Shown: one piece after another, positions 48,630 to 57,283 of the stretch
How the letters are laid out: each line of letters opens with the position of its first letter
Position numbering within the stretch: the first letter of the stretch is position 1
From: Deminuibacter soli
Lineage (GTDB): Bacteria > Bacteroidota > Bacteroidia > Chitinophagales > Chitinophagaceae
Length of the DNA: 64,000 bases
NCBI RefSeq assembly: GCF_003412455.1
Contig: NZ_QTJU01000002.1
Coordinates: forward strand, 682,001-746,000
Reading direction: 5' to 3'
Program-made: the position numbers and the translations under genes
Notes under the pieces: generated by a model
What the model saw: the letters and a program-made list of their open reading frames with translations, nothing else
Told to the model about the DNA's origin: nothing
The model's database searches: none

Positions 48630-51260
48630 TTAATTCAGGTTCTGCAGGCTCTCCTCTATGGTTTTTATCCTGGCCTCAGCATCTGCCTGTTTCTTCTGTT
48701 CAACGGCAACTACTTCGGGTTTGGCGTTTTGCATGAACTTTTCGTTACCTAATTTCTTCATTACGCTTTCCAGGAATTTCTGCTGGTAATCGAGGTCTTT
48801 CAGCAACTCTTCTTTCAGGGCTGCGGTATCAATCTGGCGGTTGGTTTCGATAAAGAATTTATCCTTCTCAATAGCTACCACAATACTGTTGGCAATGGCA
48901 TCCTGCGTAAAGCTGATGTTTTCTGCATTCACCTGTTTGGCCAGTATGCTGTTAATGGCGGTATAGTTTTGCTCACTGGCTGTTTGTATGTGCAGCTGTA
49001 CGGCATCTTTGGGCTTCAGCTGATTCTTGTTACGGGCATCGCGCAGGGCAGAGATTACCTGTTTCAGCAGCTCACCGGTTGCAAGGGCCTGTGTGTCGGC
49101 TGTTGTAACAGGGGCGAATTGTTTTACGCAAAGGTCATCGCTGTGCTCGCGCAGCAGGTGGTATACCTCTTCTGTAACAAAGGGCATAAACGGATGCAGC
49201 AACTGCATCAGCTGCTCAAAGTAGGTGATGGTTTGCTCGTACACCGCAGTGCTGATGGGCTGCTCAAAGCCTGGCTTAATCCATTCCAGGTACCAGCTGC
49301 AAAAGTCATCCCATACCAGTGAATAAATCACCTTCAGTGCCTCGCTTAGCCTGAACTGGCCATACAGTTTCTCCAGTTCGGCCTGTGCCTGTTTCAGTCT
49401 TTCACCAAACCAGTTTACTGCAAAGTCCGGGGTAGCGGTCGCCGCATCACTGGCAGTGCGGGCTTTCCACATCTGCACCAGTTTCAGGGCATTCCATATT
49501 TTGTTATTGAAGTTGCGGCCCTGTTCCAGCGCGGCTTCGTCAAATAACAGGTCGTTACCTGCAGGTGAAGAGATCATGATACCGAAGCGAACGGCATCTG
49601 CGCCGTACTTATCAATCAGCTCCAGCAAATCGGGTGAGTTACCCAGGCTCTTGCTCATTTTGCGGCCCAGCTTATCACGCACCATGCCGGTGAAATAAAC
49701 ATCCTTGAATGGAATGGCCTGTTTAAATTCCATACCTGCCATTACCATACGCGCTACCCAGAAGAAGATAATGTCCTGGCCGGTTACCAGCACAGAGCTG
49801 GGGTAGTAGTATTTGATCTCTTCATTGTTGGGCTGGGTAATGCCGTTGAATACTTCAATAGGCCACAACCACGAAGAAAACCAGGTGTCGAGTACATCTT
49901 CATCCTGTTTTACCTCATCTATGGTAATAGGCGTTTTACATATTGTTTTGAGTTGCTCAAATGCTGCTTCTTTGCTGCCTGCTACTACAAAGCTGCCATC
50001 CGGCGCATAGTAGGCAGGTATTTGCTGACCCCACCACAGCTGGCGGCTGATACACCAGTCCTGCACGTTCTCAAGCCAGTATTTGTAAGTGGCCAGGAAC
50101 TTATCACCCGGGTGAATAGAGATTTCACCGCTGGTAACCGCTTCCAGTGCGGGTTTGGCCAGTGCCTGCATTTTTACAAACCACTGGGTACTGATGCGGG
50201 GCTCAACCACGGTATCGGGGTTGCGCTGACTGTAACCCAGGCGCGTGCTGTACATTTCTTCTTTTACCAGCGCACCGTCTGCTTTCAGTTGTTCAACAGC
50301 CTTGGTACGTGCTTCAAAACGGTCCAGGCCTACAAACACTTCCGCTGCGGCACTCAGGGTACCATCGGGGTTAAGCGTATCAATTACTTCAAGTTTGTGT
50401 TTCAAACCAAGGTTATAGTCGTTAATATCGTGTGCAGGTGTTACTTTCAATGCACCGGTACCAAAGGCAATATCTACATACTCGTCGAATATAATGGGCA
50501 CGTGCCTGTTTACCAGGGGTACAATGGCCTGTTTGCCTTTCAGGTGTGCATAGCGTTCATCATTGGGGTTAACGCAAATGGCGGTATCACCCATAATGGT
50601 TTCAGGGCGCTGCGTGGCAATGGTGATGTATTCATTGGTGCCGGCAACCTGGTACTGTACATGGTACAGCTTACCCTGCAGTTCTTTGTATTCCACCTCC
50701 TCATCGCTGAGGGCTGTTTGTGCTTTGGGGTCCCAGTTAATCATGCGCGCGCCGCGATATACCAGTCCTTTGCCATACAGGTCAATAAACACCTGTATTA
50801 CGGCTTTGTAGTAATGGTCGTCCATGGTAAAACTGGTTCTGTCCCAGTCTACGCTGCAACCAAGGCGTGCTATCTGGCTATAGATGATATTGCCGTATTT
50901 TTCTTTCCATTCAAAAGCGTAGCGTAAAAAATCTTCGCGGGAGAGATCGGCTTTTTTAATGCCTTTCTCTTTCTCGAGCATCTGTACCACCTTGGCCTCA
51001 GTGGCAATAGAAGCATGGTCGCTGCCCGGCACCCAGCAGGCATTGAAACCGCTCATACGCGCTTTACGCACCAGTATATCCTGTACGGTTTCGTTAAGGG
51101 TGTGACCCATGTGCAGTACCCCCGTAACATTCGGTGGGGGAATTACTACGGTGAAGGCTGGGCGTGCATCCGGCTTGCTGTTGAAGTATTGTTTTTTCAA
51201 CCAGTGCGGGTACCATTTCTGTTCGGCTTGTTGCGGCTCAAAATTTTTACTCAGTTCCAT
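48630..51260 (-). CDS. valS: valyl-tRNA synthetase
   Basis: An 876-residue class Ia synthetase. The ATP-binding HIGH-type motif appears as PPPNVTGVLHMGHTLN (near 40-55) and the KMSKS motif as GRKMSKSLGN (near 525). The anticodon-binding domain and a C-terminal coiled coil (about 815-876, rich in Lys/Glu) follow. It charges tRNA-Val. The editing domain is present between the two catalytic motifs. It is preceded by a -7 box and followed by a terminator. Confidence 0.98.
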   Translation of the reverse strand: MELSKNFEPQQAEQKWYPHWLKKQYFNSKPDARPAFTVVIPPPNVTGVLHMGHTLNETVQDILVRKARMSGFNACWVPGSDHASIATEAKVVQMLEKEKGIKKADLSREDFLRYAFEWKEKYGNIIYSQIARLGCSVDWDRTSFTMDDHYYKAVIQVFIDLYGKGLVYRGARMINWDPKAQTALSDEEVEYKELQGKLYHVQYQVAGTNEYITIATQRPETIMGDTAICVNPNDERYAHLKGKQAIVPLVNRHVPIIFDEYVDIAFGTGALKVTPAHDINDYNLGLKHKLEVIDTLNPDGTLSAAAEVFVGLDRFEARTKAVEQLKADGALVKEEMYSTRLGYSQRNPDTVVEPRISTQWFVKMQALAKPALEAVTSGEISIHPGDKFLATYKYWLENVQDWCISRQLWWGQQIPAYYAPDGSFVVAGSKEAAFEQLKTICKTPITIDEVKQDEDVLDTWFSSWLWPIEVFNGITQPNNEEIKYYYPSSVLVTGQDIIFFWVARMVMAGMEFKQAIPFKDVYFTGMVRDKLGRKMSKSLGNSPDLLELIDKYGADAVRFGIMISSPAGNDLLFDEAALEQGRNFNNKIWNALKLVQMWKARTASDAATATPDFAVNWFGERLKQAQAELEKLYGQFRLSEALKVIYSLVWDDFCSWYLEWIKPGFEQPISTAVYEQTITYFEQLMQLLHPFMPFVTEEVYHLLREHSDDLCVKQFAPVTTADTQALATGELLKQVISALRDARNKNQLKPKDAVQLHIQTASEQNYTAINSILAKQVNAENISFTQDAIANSIVVAIEKDKFFIETNRQIDTAALKEELLKDLDYQQKFLESVMKKLGNEKFMQNAKPEVVAVEQKKQADAEARIKTIEESLQNLN

Positions 51261-51334
51261 GTATGTTGCATGTTTCGGGTGGCAGGCGGTTACGGCAGAT
51301 AGCTAAAAATGCCTGTTACACCTGTTTCGGGGGG

Positions 51335-51342
51335 CAAAAGTA
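51335..51342 (-). promoter_or_regulatory. -7 promoter box for valS
   Basis: TACTTTTG on the minus strand lies 75 bases before the valS ATG. A TTTG is present upstream but at only 13 bases, shorter than usual. The 5' leader is long enough for regulation, but I see no T-box. Confidence 0.45.
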
Positions 51343-51400
51343 AGGATTCTGCGGGCAAATGCGGCCACTAAACACAGCTGTGGCAGGCACTATGCCGCAT

Positions 51401-51424
51401 AAAAAAGCCTTCCGTTGGGAAGGC
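51401..51424 (-). terminator. terminator after the small lipoprotein gene
   Basis: GCCTTCC and GGAAGGC form a 7-bp stem around a four-base loop, followed on the minus strand by six T residues. Confidence 0.88.
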
Positions 51425-51448
51425 CGATCTTAAGTAATTGTTGAAATA

Positions 51449-51697
51449 TTACCAGATGGCCATTTTAGCATCCCAGTTGTAGCGTGAAGGCACAGATGGG
51501 GAGCTGACTGAAGGTGCCTGCAATGTAGCATCCTGTTCAGTTACCGGCGCAGTTTCTTCTGTTGCTTCGGCAGGCAGTTTATGTGTGCACATAAATACCG
51601 TGACCCTGATTTTGGTACCGGCTTTTTTCAATGCCTTCATTTTGCTGCAGCTGGTGAGCAGTAAAACGGATATGATAAGAAGAAAAAAGCGTTGCAT
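51449..51697 (-). CDS. small lipoprotein of unknown function
   Basis: An 82-residue protein. MQRFFLLIISVLLLTSCSKM is a lipoprotein signal with lipobox LTSC (Cys17). The mature part is basic and then Thr/Glu/Ser-rich (PAEATEETAPVTEQDATL), ending RYNWDAKMAIW. It lacks any recognisable domain. I start at ATG 51697; the longer frame has no signal until this Met. A terminator directly downstream supports real expression. Confidence 0.7.
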   Translation of the reverse strand: MQRFFLLIISVLLLTSCSKMKALKKAGTKIRVTVFMCTHKLPAEATEETAPVTEQDATLQAPSVSSPSVPSRYNWDAKMAIW

Positions 51698-51991
51698 AAA
51701 AACCCTGTTTTGAAGTACGAAATTATAAAACGTTTTGATTATTTGGAGTGGTTTTGCACACCAGCAGGCACCCGTTTTTTCACCGGTTTTACAGTGAAAA
51801 TGAACTGCTAAAATATTAGCATTCAATAAGCTGTTGACAATCAGCTGGTCATTTGATGCAGGTTGCTACATGTATTTTGCCATATGCAAAAACGTAACGT
51901 TTAAAATCGTCGAAAAAGTGCATTAATTTTCCGGAAACAATTTTTATCCACATGGAATATCTGCGGGGATTTGTTTTAGTTTGCTGAAGAG

Positions 51992-53317
51992 ATGTATGCA
52001 ATTGTAGATATAGAAACAACGGGTAGCCATCCCCAGGACAACGGGATTACCGAAATTGCCATCATACTGCATGATGGTGAAAAAGTTGAGGGGCGTTTCA
52101 GCACACTCATTAACCCATTGGTGCCCATACCCCGTTATGTGGCATCACTTACGGGTATTACCAACGAAATGGTAGGCCCGGCACCGTTGTTTAAAGAGGT
52201 AGCCGGCAATATTTACCGCCTGTTGCAGGGGCGTATTTTTGTAGCCCACAATGTGAACTTCGACTACTCCTTTATACGGTATCACCTGCAGAATGCGGGT
52301 TTTGACTGGACTGCCCGTAAACTATGCACCCTGCGCATGAGCCGCAAGGCATTTCCGGGATTGCCGAAGTACGGGTTAGGCAATCTCTGCCGCTCATTAG
52401 ACATCATGATCGAGAACCGTCACCGCGCAACCGGCGATGCGGAAGCCACAACCATCCTGTTTGATAAAATGCTGGCGCAGGGCGGGGAGAAAATGATCAG
52501 GGAGTTCCTGAAAAAAGAAGCCCGCGAACAAATACTGCCACCCAACCTGCCCAAAGAGCTGATTAAGGAACTGCCTTACACGCCCGGCGTTTATTACTTT
52601 CATAATGAAAAGGGAAAGGTGATTTATGTGGGTAAGGCGAAGAACCTGAAAAAGCGTGTGATCAGTCATTTTACGGGCCTGGATACAGGAAAAAAGCGGC
52701 AGGCATTTCTGCGCGAGATACACATGCTCAGCTATAAGGAATGTTCATCTGAATTCACTGCCTCTATTCTTGAAAGTGTTGAAATAAAAAGGCTGTGGCC
52801 TGAATTTAACATCAGCCAGAAGCACGCCGAGCAATTGTATGGCCTGTATGTATTTGAAGACAGCAGGGGTTATATGCGGCTGGCCATCGATAAAAAACGA
52901 AAGAACCTGGCACCTGTTACCAGCTTCGCCATGCTGACCGATGCCTACCGCGTGTTGCGCAAACTGATAAAGGAGTTCGGGCTGCACCCGGTGCTGTGTT
53001 TTATTGAAAAAAATACCAGCTGGCAGCCGGATATGGATGCCGATGTATACAACCTTAATGTAGCCAAAGCGCTGGAATGGCTGCAACAACAGCAGGAAAC
53101 CTTCCTGATACGCGAAAGTGAATTTGGCAATACCTGTTATGTACTGGTTGAGAATGGTCATTTTTACGGGATGGCCATTGTAGAAGAAGAAACCAGCCTG
53201 CAGCTCGATGATATTAAAAAGGTGATTACACCTATGCCCGGCAATGAAATGATTCATGCCATGATACGCAACTACGCCTACCGTTATCCTGACCGTAAAA
53301 TTGCCCTCTCCGTGTAA
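51992..53317 (+). CDS. DnaQ-like 3'-5' exonuclease fused to GIY-YIG nuclease domain
   Basis: A 441-residue fusion. The N-terminal DEDDh exonuclease (about 1-165) has YAIVDIETTGSHPQDNGITE (Asp6, Glu8), FVAHNVNFDYSFIRYHLQ and HRATGDAEATTILFDKML with the terminal His-Asp. A GIY-YIG domain follows (about 198-280): PYTPGVYYFHNEKGKVIYVG, KAKNLKKRVISHF and SILESVEIKRLWPEFN, as in UvrC and Cho. The C-terminal 150 residues resemble no clear family. It likely processes DNA ends or damaged DNA. Similar DnaQ-UvrC fusions exist in actinobacteria and Bacteroidota, but this one's substrate is unknown. Confidence 0.9.
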   Translation: MYAIVDIETTGSHPQDNGITEIAIILHDGEKVEGRFSTLINPLVPIPRYVASLTGITNEMVGPAPLFKEVAGNIYRLLQGRIFVAHNVNFDYSFIRYHLQNAGFDWTARKLCTLRMSRKAFPGLPKYGLGNLCRSLDIMIENRHRATGDAEATTILFDKMLAQGGEKMIREFLKKEAREQILPPNLPKELIKELPYTPGVYYFHNEKGKVIYVGKAKNLKKRVISHFTGLDTGKKRQAFLREIHMLSYKECSSEFTASILESVEIKRLWPEFNISQKHAEQLYGLYVFEDSRGYMRLAIDKKRKNLAPVTSFAMLTDAYRVLRKLIKEFGLHPVLCFIEKNTSWQPDMDADVYNLNVAKALEWLQQQQETFLIRESEFGNTCYVLVENGHFYGMAIVEEETSLQLDDIKKVITPMPGNEMIHAMIRNYAYRYPDRKIALSV

Positions 53318-53400
53318 CACCTGCGTGTGAAATAGCACCAACCAAAATCTACGCTTTATGAAATCTGTACAACGTCTCATGCTATTGATTACCCTCTTGA

Positions 53401-53610
53401 AGGTTTAACGTTTGAAGTGTAAAGTTTTCTACCGGTTTTTTTATTGCCATATCCTTACCCCGGCATCGGCCCGGGCCATCTGGAAGCTTTCCTAAAGCTT
53501 TCACCAGGCCAGGCAGTACCCTGCCCACAGGCCGGTCGTACAGAATCGCATTGATTATCAACCATCTTTCCTCCGCCCTAACTTTAAACCTTAAACTTCA
53601 AACCTTAAAC
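53401..53610. repeat. inverted pair of GTTTAACGTTTGAAGTG-type repeats
   Basis: The left arm AGGTTTAACGTTTGAAGTGT then AAAGTTT (53401-53427) faces the right arm AACTTTAAACCTTAAACTTC then AAACCTTAAAC (53580-53610), its complement in type, about 150 bases apart. The interior holds GAAGCTTTCCTAAAGCTTTC and GC-rich sequence, without an open frame. The gap from 53318 to 53749 contains no supported gene. Confidence 0.55.
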
Positions 53611-53730
53611 GAAATCCCTCCCCGGCGGACAAACCCGGCAGGCATTGAAGTGCACCATCATGTTACCCAAATGGGCCCTAAGTTTGGTTTTTTCTATTTT
53701 TTCTTTTCCGGTAGTCCACCTACATTCGCA

Positions 53731-53738
53731 CCCGTTTA
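53731..53738 (+). promoter_or_regulatory. possible -7 box for tex
   Basis: TACATTCG matches seven of eight positions of TAnnTTTG, 12 bases before the ATG at 53750. No convincing -33 element. Confidence 0.3.
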
Positions 53739-53749
53739 TAGCGCAACAT

Positions 53750-56023
53750 ATGACCGAATTTGCACAACCCATCGCCGTGAAATTAAACCTGCGTGTTCCG
53801 CAGGTTGACGCAGTTTTAGCCTTGCTGGCCGAAGGAGCCACCATCCCGTTTATTGCCCGTTACCGGAAAGACAAGACCGGTGCACTTGATGAAGTGCAGA
53901 TACAGCATATACAGGATGAAGCCAGGGTGCTGAAAGAATTCACCGAGCGAAAAGCCTTTATTGAAAAAGCCATTACCGAGCAGAACAAAATGACGGAGGC
54001 GCTGCAGGCCAAAATCAATGCAGCCACCACCATTACCGAGCTCGAAGACATTTACCTGCCTTACAAACCCAAACGCAAAACCAAGGCGCAAACCGCCCGT
54101 GAGAATGGTTTGGAGCCGCTGGCCATCAGCCTGCTGGAACAGGGCGACCTCGACATCCAGGCGCTGGCAGCAGGGTTTATCAACGACAAGGTTACTACCG
54201 TTGATGAAGCATTGCAGGGTGCCCGTGACATTATCGCCGAACAGGTGAACGAAGATGCACAGGTACGCGCACGCATGCGTAAAATGTTTGAAGACGCTGC
54301 TACCTTTCAAACCAGCGTGCTTACTGATAAGGAAGCAGAAGGTATTAAGTACAAAGATTACTTCGACTTTAGCGAGCCCATCTCGAAAATGCCGTCACAC
54401 CGCATATTGGCAGTACTGCGCGGCTTTTTGGAAGGCTACCTGCGTATGTCTATTGCACCGGTAGAAGAAGATGCAGTAGAAAGCGTGGAGAAACAATATG
54501 TAAAAGGCATGGGCCCTGCTGCCGACCAGGTACGCAAGGCAGTAAAAGACAGCTACCGCCGTTTGCTGCAGCCCAGCCTGGAAACAGAATTCAGAACAGC
54601 GCTGAAACAGCAGGCAGATGAAGAAGCGATCACCGTATTTGCCGAAAACCTGCGCCAGCTGCTGTTAAGCTCACCGCTGGGCAGCAAACGCATACTGGCC
54701 ATTGACCCCGGTTACCGTACCGGTTGTAAAGTGGTTTGCCTTGATGAGAAAGGCACACTGCAGAAAACTGACCTGATTTTTGTACACGAGAAAAACAGGG
54801 TGCTCGATGCAGAATACAAGATCAAAGAACTGGTAGCGAAATACAATATTGAAGTGTTTGCCATCGGTGATGGTACCGCAGGCAGGGAAACAGAGCAGTT
54901 TATCAAAGGGCTGCAACTGGGTTTACCGGTGTTCCTGGTGAATGAAGATGGCGCCTCTGTATACTCAGCATCAGAAACTGCAAGGGAAGAATTTCCTGAC
55001 CAGGATATTACCGTACGTGGTGCGGTGAGCATTGGCCGCAGGCTGATGGACCCGCTGGCAGAGCTGGTGAAGATTGACCCTAAAAGCATCGGCGTAGGGC
55101 AGTACCAGCACGATGTAAACCAGTTCAGGCTGAAGGAGAAGCTTGACCAGACTGTAGTAAGCTGCGTAAATGCCGTGGGTGTTAACCTTAACACCTCGAG
55201 CAAACACCTGCTGCGTTATGTGAGCGGCATTGGTGATTCACTGGCTGATAATATTGTGAAGTACCGCAATGAAATAGGCCGCTTTACCGATCGCCAGCAA
55301 CTGCTGAAAGTACCACGTTTGGGTAACAAGGCATTTGAACAGTGTGCGGGTTTCTTGCGCATTAAAGAAGGTGCACACCCGCTTGATGCCAGCGCCGTAC
55401 ACCCCGAAGCATACCCGGTGGTAGAGAAAATGGCGGCTGACCTTGGTGTTGACATCAGCGCGCTGATTGGCAACGACACTTATGTAAAACAGGTAGACGT
55501 TAAGAAATACGTAACCGAGCAATTCGGTGAACATACCATTAAGGATATCCTGAATGAGTTGCGCAAGCCGGGTCTTGACCCGCGCAGTGAAGTGCAGCAG
55601 TTTGAGTTTGCAAACATCTATTCTATTGAAGATGTGAAGCTGGGCATGGTAGTGCCTGGTGTGGTAACCAATATCACCCGTTTTGGCGCGTTCGTTGATA
55701 TCGGCGTTAAGCAGGATGGCCTGGTGCACGTGAGTGAAATTGCACACCAGTATATTACCGACCCCAGCGAGGTGCTGAAACTGAACCAGCAGGTACAGGT
55801 AAAAGTACTGGAAGTAGATACTGCGCGCAAACGCATTGCACTGTCTATTAAACAAACCCAGGAAGCACCTGCACGCAGTGGCGGCAAAGGTGATTTTAAA
55901 CCCAAAGGCAGTGGTGGTGGTGCACAGCAGAAACAACAGCCTGCGAAGAAGAAAGAAGAAGACCTGTCTGGCCTCAGCGTGAATGATGCGCTGGCAATGC
56001 TGAAGAAGAAATTCGGCAAATAG
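53750..56023 (+). CDS. tex: Tex family S1 RNA-binding transcription accessory protein
   Basis: A 757-residue Tex protein, full length. It has the N-terminal helical domain (IPFIARYRKDKTGALDEVQI) and the YqgF/RNase H-like domain from about 320 (ILAIDPGYRTGCKVVCLDEK). Helix-hairpin-helix motifs follow near 490-560 (YVSGIGDSLADNIVKYRNEI). The S1 domain is near 635-705 (GVVTNITRFGAFVDIGVKQD, GLVHVSEI), before a Gly/Lys-rich tail. Tex binds nucleic acids and affects transcription and stress responses. I start at ATG 53750; 35 further upstream residues are not Tex-like. Confidence 0.96.
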   Translation: MTEFAQPIAVKLNLRVPQVDAVLALLAEGATIPFIARYRKDKTGALDEVQIQHIQDEARVLKEFTERKAFIEKAITEQNKMTEALQAKINAATTITELEDIYLPYKPKRKTKAQTARENGLEPLAISLLEQGDLDIQALAAGFINDKVTTVDEALQGARDIIAEQVNEDAQVRARMRKMFEDAATFQTSVLTDKEAEGIKYKDYFDFSEPISKMPSHRILAVLRGFLEGYLRMSIAPVEEDAVESVEKQYVKGMGPAADQVRKAVKDSYRRLLQPSLETEFRTALKQQADEEAITVFAENLRQLLLSSPLGSKRILAIDPGYRTGCKVVCLDEKGTLQKTDLIFVHEKNRVLDAEYKIKELVAKYNIEVFAIGDGTAGRETEQFIKGLQLGLPVFLVNEDGASVYSASETAREEFPDQDITVRGAVSIGRRLMDPLAELVKIDPKSIGVGQYQHDVNQFRLKEKLDQTVVSCVNAVGVNLNTSSKHLLRYVSGIGDSLADNIVKYRNEIGRFTDRQQLLKVPRLGNKAFEQCAGFLRIKEGAHPLDASAVHPEAYPVVEKMAADLGVDISALIGNDTYVKQVDVKKYVTEQFGEHTIKDILNELRKPGLDPRSEVQQFEFANIYSIEDVKLGMVVPGVVTNITRFGAFVDIGVKQDGLVHVSEIAHQYITDPSEVLKLNQQVQVKVLEVDTARKRIALSIKQTQEAPARSGGKGDFKPKGSGGGAQQKQQPAKKKEEDLSGLSVNDALAMLKKKFGK

Positions 56024-56049
56024 GTACAGCGGCGATAAGGCATATAAAT

Positions 56050-56079
56050 AGCCTGGCACTAAACCTGCCGGGCTTTTTT
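56050..56079. terminator. terminator between tex and aat
   Basis: AGCCTGGCA and TGCCGGGCT form a nine-position stem with one weak (T-G) pair around CTAAACC, followed by TTTTTT. It overlaps the stop codon of the convergent aat gene at 56078-56080. Confidence 0.85.
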
Positions 56080-56728
56080 ATGGCTGTATAAAACGATCAA
56101 GGAGGGAGATGAATTCGGTACGGTCAATCATATGTGCGCCCAGGCTTTCGAGGTGACTGGTATATACCTGGCAATCGATCAGTTGCACCTGTTGCTGCTG
56201 CAGGTATTGCGCATAGCTGATAAAGGCATATTTGCTGGCATTGCTTACCAGGCTGAACATGCTTTCTCCAAAATATACCTGCCCCATGCGGATGCCGTAC
56301 AAGCCGCCTGCCAATTCACCATTGAGCCAGGCTTCAGCGCTGTGTGCATGGCCGCTGTGGTGAAGGTCGATATAGGCGGCTTTTACTTCATCGGTAATCC
56401 AGGTGCCATCCTGGCCCTCGCGGTATACCTGCTGGCAATGGCTGATGACCTGTTCAAATGCTTTGTTGATGGTAAACTCAAACGCGTTTCGTTTAAGCAA
56501 TACCTGCATGCTTTTGCTCACCTTCAATTCTTGCGGCAGCAGCACAAACCTCGGGTCTGGGCACCACCACAGGGGAATGTCTCCTTCAAACCAGGGAAAG
56601 ATGCCCTTGCGGTAAGCCAGTAATAGCCGTTCCCTGCGCAGGTCGCCGCCCATGGCCAAAAGCCCGTCTTCCATGGCATCGGAAACAGGCGGAAACCATA
56701 AACGAGTGTCTAAAACGTGTAAGGACAT
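56078..56728 (-). CDS. aat: leucyl/phenylalanyl-tRNA-protein transferase
   Basis: A 216-residue transferase adding Leu or Phe to N-terminal Lys/Arg of proteins, creating a destabilising N-terminus recognised by ClpS. PPVSDAMEDGLLAMGGDL, YRKGIFPWFEGDIPLWWCPD, the core GESMFSLVSNASKYAF and LIDCQVYTSHLESLGAHMI match the family. clpS lies only 56 bases upstream on the same strand, so adaptor and tagging enzyme of the N-degron pathway are neighbours. Confidence 0.96.
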   Translation of the reverse strand: MSLHVLDTRLWFPPVSDAMEDGLLAMGGDLRRERLLLAYRKGIFPWFEGDIPLWWCPDPRFVLLPQELKVSKSMQVLLKRNAFEFTINKAFEQVISHCQQVYREGQDGTWITDEVKAAYIDLHHSGHAHSAEAWLNGELAGGLYGIRMGQVYFGESMFSLVSNASKYAFISYAQYLQQQQVQLIDCQVYTSHLESLGAHMIDRTEFISLLDRFIQP

Positions 56729-56784
56729 GCAGGTGAAAAGGGGGAAGGTTCAACGAAACGGTTGCGTGTGTGGCAAGGGGAATT

Positions 56785-57096
56785 TTAGCGGTCTACCATT
56801 GCTTCAATGGTGGCGCCGATGCCCCTGTCGGTGATTTCGTTCTGCATGGGTTTTAGTGTGTCGTAATCGCCGTGTTTAACAGCATACTTGCCTTTGAAGT
56901 GGATGAACATGGCACATTGTTCGGCTTGTTCGCTGCTGTGGCCGCAAACTTCCACCAGGGTTTCAATGACCCATTCAAAAGTGTTTACCTCGTCGTTCCA
57001 TACAATAAGCGAATAGGGAAACTCGGTATCAGTGAGTACTGCTACATCATCTTCTTCAAAAGGCTTATCGTACGTGTCATTAATAGCAAATCTCAT
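56785..57096 (-). CDS. clpS: ATP-dependent Clp protease adaptor ClpS
   Basis: A 103-residue adaptor that delivers N-degron substrates to ClpAP. YSLIVWNDEVNTFEWVIETL is the core segment with the conserved Asn-Asp; FIHFKGKYAVKHGDYDTLKP follows with the His of the binding pocket. The N-terminus (1-25) is unstructured, as usual. A perfect -7 box lies five bases before the ATG, so translation may be leaderless. clpA is not in this window. Confidence 0.93.
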   Translation of the reverse strand: MRFAINDTYDKPFEEDDVAVLTDTEFPYSLIVWNDEVNTFEWVIETLVEVCGHSSEQAEQCAMFIHFKGKYAVKHGDYDTLKPMQNEITDRGIGATIEAMVDR

Positions 57097-57100
57097 GTCG

Positions 57101-57108
57101 CAAAATTA
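57101..57108 (-). promoter_or_regulatory. -7 promoter box directly before clpS
   Basis: TAATTTTG on the minus strand, then CGAC, then the ATG at 57096, the same four-base spacing as pdxJ and hisL. Confidence 0.5.
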
Positions 57109-57228
57109 TTGCATCAACTGCAAATTATGTGCTGTGTGGAAGATTTGTTCCCCGGAAAGGGTGATTTTTACCAAGTTGTTAAAAAATAGGCCGTAAAGCG
57201 GGATTATTTAACAGAAATGGGAGGAACA

Positions 57229-57264
57229 GTTTTAAAGTTTGAGGTTTAATGTTTGAAGTTTAAG
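57229..57264. repeat. GTTTTAAAGTTTGAGGTTTAA-type repeat
   Basis: GTTTTAAAGTTTGAGGTTTA then ATGTTTGAAGTTTAAG forms a degenerate array in the gap between the GH127-type gene end and clpS. Confidence 0.5.
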
Positions 57265-57283
57265 CGGGGAAGCATTTAATTGT

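Noticed and set aside
49953-50927. Plus-strand frame of 324 codons opposite valS
   Set aside because: Lies wholly within valS, whose synthetase motifs are unambiguous; long antisense frames arise from codon bias.
51261-51340. T-box or other riboswitch upstream of valS
   Set aside because: The leader is short, lacks a T-box sequence and terminator hairpin, and T-boxes are rare in Bacteroidota.
53645-53749. Extended tex start adding 35 residues
   Set aside because: The extra residues are hydrophobic and not Tex-like; the cytoplasmic protein starts at MTEFAQPIAVKLN.
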